From Nematopogon swammerdamellus (Eukaryota; Arthropoda; Insecta; Lepidoptera; Adelidae): a stretch of DNA of 64,000 nt. Location of the stretch: positions 22,429,596 through 22,493,595 of the forward strand of contig OX336343.1 in NCBI GenBank assembly GCA_946902875.1, in the 5' to 3' direction. Below are positions 56,807 to 64,000 of the stretch, one piece after another; position 1 is the first letter of the stretch; each line of letters starts with the position of its first letter. The position numbers and the translations under genes are program-made. A model generated the notes under the pieces. It ran no database searches. It saw nothing but the letters and a program-made list of their open reading frames with translations, and was not told the origin of the DNA.

Positions 56807-56875
56807 TAACGTTTGGGCCTCGCTCGGAGCAGCGGGGCCGAGAACGGGGGGGAGATAAGCCACTGCTTAAATACC

Positions 56876-56884
56876 CTGCGCGCG
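56876..56884 (+). promoter_or_regulatory. TATA-like element of actin 2
   Basis: TTAAATACC within GCTTAAATACCCTGCGCGC. A start site near 56905 would be expected. Confidence 0.5.
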
Positions 56885-56904
56885 CCGCCCGGCGGACATT
56901 CCAC

Positions 56905-56997
56905 GAGGGGAGCTTGAGCTGAAAGATTGTACAGCAGACGCAGCTGTGCAATTAGCCGATAATAATTTATTAATTTAAATAGGTCCATTTAATCAAT
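56905..56997 (+). other. Presumed noncoding first exon of actin 2
   Basis: From about 30 bases after the TATA-like site to the donor GTAAGT at 56998. The matching acceptor TTGTCCACAG ends at 58007, giving a 5' UTR intron of about 1.0 kb that includes a CpG-rich part (57150-57330) and a hAT-like fragment (57605-57905). Start site inferred. Confidence 0.5.
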
Positions 56998-57604
56998 GTA
57001 AGTTTAAATTAAACGTTTTTTATTAGTTAACTAATGGTGTCGTGTGTGTTGTGCGATTTCGGTGGCAGTGGCAAAGGACCGGGTGCACTGTGATCGCGGT
57101 TAGGCCGGAAGTGATAAAAAGTGTTCGACAGTGCAATCAATCAGTGCAGTGGAAGGTCTGGGGTGACGTGTCGGTCGGCGTAGCGTGCGGTAGGGCGTGG
57201 TGGCGGTTGTCACGGGGCGCCTCCGCCCTCCACCGCCGCCGCCGACTCTACGCCGCGTCGCGCCGACATTTCGCTCTTGCCTACGCCGACACCGAGTGAT
57301 CTCACGTCGAGTGCCCGAGAAATCGAGCCTTATTAGGAGCGCTCCGCGGCTTTCGACCCACGTTTGCTGGCTAACGCCATCCCTCCCTATGGCCGAACGC
57401 TGGTCGAGGCTTGGTGGCTTTGGATAACGGTCATTATTAGAGTTAAACCTTGAACGTTTAGAAGGAAGCCTTTGTGTCACCAACCGTGTCCTTTGTTACT
57501 TACATACAATATTATGTAGGTACGGGTTTGAAATTTCAATGGATTTAAAAGCATACTTATTTCGGTGGAGACTAGACGGGTTAAGTATTATAGGCCGCTT
57601 GACT

Positions 57605-57905
57605 TACGCCGCCTGCGCAAAACATAAATAAATAACATAGGATAGGAGTACATATTACTAAGTCGCAATGGGGACCTAAAACCTTTACCCATCGAAAACT
57701 CTATCCATGTCCATAAGTGACTTGCTTGAGTATTGCGTCCATAATCGCTCACGAATTTGACGGCTTACACTATACCAAAGCGCAAGTGTTATTTGAAATA
57801 TTCTTTAGAGCCTTCGGAAATCTGCCGCCGAAGGGGCGGCAAACTTCAGGGAAGTTTGCCGCGGCCTATAGGCCTAATGGGAAATCCAGGACTGCTGACA
57901 AACGA
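57605..57905 (+). mobile_element. hAT-like fragment in the actin 2 leader intron
   Basis: GCGCAAAACATAAATAAATA to AATCCAGGACTGCTGAC is the same element as 59863-60500, without the SINE insertion. It includes GAAATCTGCCGCC and TTTGCCGCGGCCTATA. Confidence 0.65.
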
Positions 57906-58012
57906 AGAAATTACGAACATAATTATTCGGGTTTTCAAATTCTAGTTATGCAATCGGCAGAATAAATAAACGTACGCATTTTTGTAACGTAATTTTCTTG
58001 TCCACAGACTAA

Positions 58013-59262
<1,250 letters not shown>

Positions 59263-59620
59263 GTTCGACGCTTACTCTAGTATTTATGATTACGATAGTG
59301 TTTCGGAGACTTCTGATGGAGCCGCGAGAGGTGCGGGCACTCGGCGGGCCCCCGGTCGGGCCCGCTGCCGGCACACTGCTCAAACCCATGCTTACTATTC
59401 AATAATTCAATTGTTCGTAAGACATTATTATTGAAACATTTTATTGTAAAGTGTAGGATCTCGGTCGGCGCGCGCTACGCGGACGCGCGCGCCCTATGTT
59501 CCACGTCGGTCCTGCACACGCCAAAGCATCGTTTTGTATTCCCATCATGTAATGTGCTGAAACAGATAAGACTTTTTCATACTAGGTCATTTATAAAATT
59601 ATAAATTATTAATAACAAAA

Positions 59621-59630
59621 AATAAAAAAA
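59621..59630 (+). terminator. Actin 2 polyadenylation signal
   Basis: AATAAA within a run of A after the shared ACTAGGTCATTTATAAAATT motif, about 360 bases past the stop. Confidence 0.7.
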
Positions 59631-59862
59631 AATTAAAAAATTACACGATTCCTTTTCTTGTTTACATTGTGTACACCCACAGAACCCTCTTTACTATGAT
59701 TGCAGCAACAATACTGAGTTCTGAAAATCAAATCATCTTTTGATATCACATTATGTTCTTTTAGCTGCCTTGCGATAATGCTAAATTGTCGCTCTTTTGA
59801 AATTACTTCAACCTATCTGCAATAAAACCTACACCAGTCTCCTGTAAATATCTTCAGTCAGA

Positions 59863-60500
59863 CAGTGCCGGACTTGTCTTTTGCTGCGCAAAACATAAAT
59901 AACATAGGATAGGAGTACCTATTACTAAGTCGCAGTGGGAACTTAAAACCTTTACCCAAATGATATTAATTAGCATTTCATCGAAAACTATCCACAAGTG
60001 AGTTGCTTGAGTATTGCGTCCATAATCTCGTATGAACTTTTTTTTTTTTTTTTTATTGAAACTGACACGGTTGGCTACATCACCTACAACATCCGTGATG
60101 TCAGCCCATAACACCGGGTGAACTTGGTGCCACGTCAGTGCTTCCCTTCGGTCGTGCCGGCTACACTGAACTGGACGGAAAACACAAACTATTTACATAG
60201 CCGTTTCCACCGACCTTTCATTCAGTGCGGTGGTACCAACCCGGGTGGGTCAAACCCTACCACCTAGTAATATAAGAAGGGAGTCATATCCCTTAATCGC
60301 CTTTTACGACATGCACCGGGAGAGATGCAGTGGGGCTATTCTTTTAAAGTACCGGCCCCACACGGTACAACTTGACGGACAAGACAACCGACAAACATAC
60401 GGAAACGCAAGTGTTACTTGTAATGTTCTTTAGTGCCTTCGGAAATCTGCCGCCCCCTGAAGTTTGCCGCCCCTAGGCCGCGGCCTATAATCCAGGACTG
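59863..60500 (+). mobile_element. hAT-like element with SINE insertion
   Basis: CAGTGCCGGACTTGTC start and ATAATCCAGGACTG end are imperfect inverted ends. Flanking 8-mers do not match. The interior is colinear with 57605-57905. A SINE-A is inserted at 60038. Confidence 0.65.
60038..60368 (-). mobile_element. SINE-A, full length
   Basis: T-run at left, body, and the CCGGCCCCACACGGTAC head at right. AACTT flanks both ends (60035-60039, 60369-60373), a short target duplication confirmed by the uninterrupted copy at 57770. Confidence 0.85.
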
Positions 60501-60583
60501 GATAGATAGGTAAGAATGTTGTGTCTTCCCGAAGCTCCTGTGACGATGCATAATTGCTATCAATAGTTCTCTGTCCAGTCGAA

Positions 60584-60614
60584 AAAACCTGGAGGGTCCC
60601 TCCCTCCAGGTTTT
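60584..60614. repeat. Short hairpin
   Basis: AAAACCTGGAGGG and CCCTCCAGGTTTT form a 13-bp stem with a short loop. Function unknown. Confidence 0.6.
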
Positions 60615-60619
60615 CTCCC

Positions 60620-61755
60620 ATCCATATCTCACCTTCCGTGATATTGGCTAGTCGGAGCATGTTTTCGGCAGCATAAGCACCGGATTTCTTTTTTTTTTCA
60701 ACCGATGGACCGATTTGAGGTAATTATTTGGGCTCGGGGAAGGCGGCGCGGCGCGGTGCGGCGCGCAGCATCCGGCCCCCATCGGTGTTCTCGAGATGTT
60801 TTATTATTTTAACCACTGCAGTTTTAAAATCGCAACGAGTTGTCGAGTTGTAAGGCTACGTAAATACTTAGATCAAGATAGATAGTTTAGATCAAGATGG
60901 TGAAAAAAAAAAAAAAAGTTTGAGAGTTTTTGAGAAAATCGCATTACATTTGCTACAAAACCGCGAGGAAATTATTCGTAGTGGGTGTTTTGCGTTACTT
61001 AATTAGAAAACAGATCAGTTTAGTGTTGACAGGTTTCCTCACGGTCACGCACAGCACGGTGCGTTGCGGTTGTGTTTTCCTTCACCAGCGCCTCTTTCGC
61101 CCGTGGATGTGATGAAACGCGCTCTCAAATAGACGTGTGAAAGATTTCTCCTCTCATTAATTCCGCACAATGTGGGCGTTATATAGCGTTAAAAGAGAAA
61201 TGTCGGTCGTTTGGCGCGTGTCGTGTGAGTACAACCCAACAGCACGAACACGTAGGTAATAGATAGTGTAACAATGATGACTGTAACATGGAAAGATCAA
61301 AGAGTTTGTATTACGTCGCGCCACGTAATACAAACTCTTTGGGAAAGATTAAGATAATACCTAAGATTACCTAGTAAGTAGGTAAAGACTAAAATATTTC
61401 TTCTGCGCTAATGATGCCGAATGCCGAATACCTACTAGCAGCACCCCACCCACAACATTATAATAATATAAAAATAATAATAAAATTGATATTCCTGTAG
61501 GTATTATCACTTAGGATTTCTGTGTATTATCGAGTCTCGTTCAAGTATCGTGCGTGACTTGTGCGTGAGTAGGTCAGTAAAGAAAGACGCGGGATTTCTA
61601 TTTCCGGGATAGGCAATTCTCGCGCGATGCGCTCGCTCACGTGCATTTAAAATTAGAACGAAGTTCAATGCCACCATTTTGCCGCCGACCAATGGATAGG
61701 TAGATCGAGTGGTTAGAGGCGGATCGTTACTAGTTACAAGTATTGTTACATTAGC
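60620..61755. other. No gene seen, one perfect hairpin
   Basis: CpG-rich patch at 60740-60790, and a perfect 19-bp stem at 61298-61341 (CAAAGAGTTTGTATTACGT, loop CGCGCC). No supportable frame. Confidence 0.55.
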
Positions 61756-61799
61756 TATTTACCTAACCTAATTTATTTTGCTCGGAAACTAATTTACAT

Positions 61800-62384
61800 A
61801 CATACATACCGGTGCAGCACGACAGCACGGTGCACGAAGGGTTCATCAAGGACTGGAAGGGTAGAGAGGCCTCAGCAGCAAACGCGAGACGCGAAACTGT
61901 TGCTCGGGTTGACCAGGTTCTCGAAAAAGTATCCTCTTGGGGGAAGAAGAACTTGGTCAACTTCAACGTAGCCAAGACGCAAGCTTGTGCCTTCTCTACT
62001 AAGGCTGATCCGTTTCCTATCCAAGCCACTTTTCAGGGCAGCCAAGTCCCCAACGATGGTAGTCTGGGCGTCCTGGGTATGGAGGTGTCCAGGGACGTTG
62101 GGTTTCGATCGTTCATAGAGTCCAAGGCGAAACTAGCGTCTCGAAAATTAGGAGTCCTTTACCGCTGTCGGCGATTTTTCACGCCGGTCCAACTGCTTAC
62201 ACTCTACAAAGCACAAGTAAGACCGGTGATGGAATATTGCAGTCATCTTTGGGAGGGTTCCCCTGAGTACCTTCTTTCAGCCTTGGATTCTATTCAGCGA
62301 CGAGCCATTCGCCTCATTGGTGACTCCGTACTTACAAAGGACCTTCAACCTCTAAAGCACAGACGTATCGTTGGGTCATTGAGC
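61800..62384 (+). pseudogene. CR1/jockey-type LINE reverse transcriptase, 5' truncated
   Basis: The frame starts just before HDSTVHEGFIKDW and continues RVDQVLEKVSSWGKKNLVNF, KLGVLYRCRRFFTPVQLLTL, QVRPVMEYCSHLWEGSP and IQRRAIRLIGD, the post-catalytic thumb region of non-LTR reverse transcriptases. The catalytic FADD lies upstream and is lost, as usual for 5'-truncated LINE copies. The frame is cut by a hAT element after GSLS and continues at 63913. Confidence 0.85.
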
Positions 62385-62925
62385 CAGTGGCGGTTCCCCA
62401 GGTGAAGCAAGTGAAGCACCGCCTCACTTAATTATCTTGAAAGTAAAGAAAAAAAAAACATTTCAAAATATCAAGAAAGAAAACTTAAAAAAGTCAAGTA
62501 TATCCGATCCGAACTGATCACAATATTAGCGCGGCGGCGCGGAGGAGGCGGAGGCGGCTGGTGCGACGCGCGCGACGAAATACGTTAAAGATGTGTTAGT
62601 GCATCAACACCACCAACACAGCACGCACACACACACAGACGTGACGTGTGACGTGTCACGTACGGCATGGCTTATGGTGACTCACCCCGGTCCGGTGCGG
62701 CGACGAATCGCTTATTTTGATATCGCTTCACCAAGCGTAAAGACAACAGGTTGACCTTGGAGGCTTTGGATGTAGGGAGCAGCTGAGGCTCTGATAAATG
62801 GCGCCGGACGAGACATCTATATCCAATTAAAAGAATGCAGAGCGAGATGGGGCGATTCACGTTTTCTATAAGTCGGTTTGTTTTACCTCCGTGATTAAGA
62901 TGGCGAAATTCGCACTAGTTACGGT

Positions 62926-62992
62926 AAGTTTCATAGCTCAATGGTATATGCTTCGCTTTTCAATCTAGTGACGTTGGTTCGAATCTCACTTT
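62926..62992 (+). mobile_element. tRNA-like SINE head
   Basis: CATAGCTCAATGGTATATGC (A-box-like) and TTGGTTCGAATCTCAC (B box), 35 bases apart, followed by a T-run after 63003. Probably a SINE fragment, not a tRNA gene, as the acceptor stem does not pair. Confidence 0.55.
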
Positions 62993-63017
62993 TGCGAATT
63001 CTTTTTTTTTTTGTTTT

Positions 63018-63775
63018 TAGGGTTCCGTATCCGGTACGGGACCCTATTACTAAGCCTACGCCGTCTGTCTGTCTGTCTGTCTGTCCGTCCGTCCGTCCGT
63101 CTGTCTTTTTTTTTTATGTAATCCGGTATGGGTGGCTGAGCCGGAGGGGCCAAAGCGCATGCTCCGACCAGCCAATATCACCTCCGAGAAGGTAGGTGCC
63201 ATACCGGAGACTTCCCTGGATTGCTGGCTATACTAGACTAGAGGAGAACACAGCCGAGGCTGCTATGCGGCAGCAGCAGGTGTAGGTATGCATACACGTA
63301 AATTTTTTCGTCAGAAAAAAACTCATTGTTACACGCCGACCGGATTCGAACCTCGCACCTCTCGCATTTGAAGCCAATGCCCAAACCACTCGGCCACCCG
63401 CCGCTTGTCTGTCCGTCCGTCTGTCCGAGGCCTGTATCTCTTGAACCGTAATTTGGTAGCCCGTTGAAATGTTCACAGAAAATGTGTTATTTATTTATTA
63501 TGGCCGATATAACAAAAAATAATGAAAATAAGAAAAAGTAAAAAACTCACGGGGGTTCCCATAGATGGCGCGCGCGCATACACTTTTTGGTTTCAAAAAG
63601 TGTATGCGCGAGCGCCATCTACCAAATAGATGATGAATCATTTTCTAATCGTGACTAACTAATATGAAGTATTTCATAACACGCCATCTAGATGGCGTGG
63701 CGTGTTATGAAATTCATCTAGTGGCGCTAGCCGTGACATGGCGATACGGTACCCTCGGTGCGCGATTCGATAGTA
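63018..63775 (+). repeat. GTCT-family repeat split by SINE-B
   Basis: AGGGTTCCGTATCCGGTACG, (GTCT)n and (GTCC)n to 63107, resuming at 63405 with GTCTGTCCGTCCG, then TATCTCTTGAACCGTAATTT, and ending GGTACCCTCGGTGCGCGAT. Confidence 0.8.
63108..63404 (-). mobile_element. tRNA-derived SINE-B, full length
   Basis: Read on minus: GCGGCGGGTGGCCGAGTGGT (A box), GGTTCGAATCCGGTCGGCGT (B box), body, TATACTAGACTAGAGG-type central text, and 3' end reaching CATACCGGATTACAT with an A tail (T-run at 63109). The target is the microsatellite of the surrounding repeat. Confidence 0.87.
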
Positions 63776-63912
63776 GTTTTTGGTTAAGTATTGTTAGGGC
63801 CAAAAAAAATTAGGTTTAGGTTTTTCAATTTATCATAAAGTAATAGCAATGTAGGTGGATTTTTTAGTCGCCTCACTAAGATTTATAGGTCAAAGCCGCC
63901 ACTGCATTGAGC

Positions 63913-64000
63913 CTGTTTTATCGGTACTACTATGGCCGCTGCTCTGACGAACTTGCTTCCCTTATCCCTCCTCCTCCTGTTCGCCTTCGCCAAACCCGCC
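63913..64000 (+). pseudogene. LINE reverse transcriptase, continuation
   Basis: LFYRYYYGRCSDELASLIPP and onward to the window end continues the frame interrupted at 62384. Homologous to the LINE end at 39837-39953. Confidence 0.8.

Larger units (their letters stand above)
62385..63904. mobile_element. hAT-type element, 1520 bp, inside the LINE
   Basis: CAGTGGCGG start and CCGCCACTG end, exact 8-bp duplication CATTGAGC at 62377-62384 and 63905-63912, and the LINE frame resumes when it is removed. No hAT transposase was seen. It contains a tRNA-like head, a GTCT-family repeat and a SINE. Confidence 0.92.

Overview
This is a gene-poor, repeat-rich window of insect nuclear DNA, most likely from a moth or butterfly. 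The evidence is two intron-containing actin genes of insect cytoplasmic type, AT-rich spacers, GTCT-microsatellite repeats whose ends match GGTTCCGTA and CGAGTCGAACTCGC, repeats ending in GCCGCGGGCAAAAGCTAGT, RTE-type LINE ends with GAT tails, tRNA-headed SINEs, and a short TTAGG tract. The lepidopteran assignment rests on my memory of such repeats, not on a search. No bacterial operons, CRISPR arrays or rRNA genes were seen.

Layout. 1-10.3 kb is a set of nested transposons: a hAT remnant (441-10310, 8-bp target duplication) holds a Gypsy LTR retrotransposon (622-9942), whose pol is split by a composite element (2747-6424) made of two direct ~1.1-kb inverted-repeat elements around a 1.4-kb spacer. 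13.1-17.2 kb is a decayed PIF/Harbinger-like unit with a two-exon MADF/BESS gene and an opposite-strand transposase relic. 19-32 kb holds SINEs, RTE relics and two long foldbacks, one a 2.15-kb palindrome with a SINE in both arms. 32-39 kb holds hAT-type non-autonomous elements, a 312-bp tandem repeat and CpG-rich patches.

The only convincing host genes are the tandem actins at 46902-48141 and 58019-59262, both on the plus strand. They encode 376 residues each and differ at one residue (Cys273/Asn273). Both carry a small intron after codon 117 and a splice acceptor just before the ATG. A CArG box and TATA-like site lie about 1.2 kb upstream of the second gene; a similar CArG box lies about 7.9 kb upstream of the first. 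Between the genes are a THAP-bearing P-like remnant (48572-49361), an orphan minus-strand THAP exon (50751-50863) and a 4-kb Transib-like inverted-repeat element (52656-56658) holding a 100-bp-period array that switches orientation midway.

60-64 kb ends with another nest: a CR1/jockey-type LINE fragment split by a hAT element (62385-63904) that contains a GTCT repeat, itself split by a tRNA-derived SINE. The insertions can be ordered from target duplications and interrupted reading frames, and that ordering is the main information in the window.
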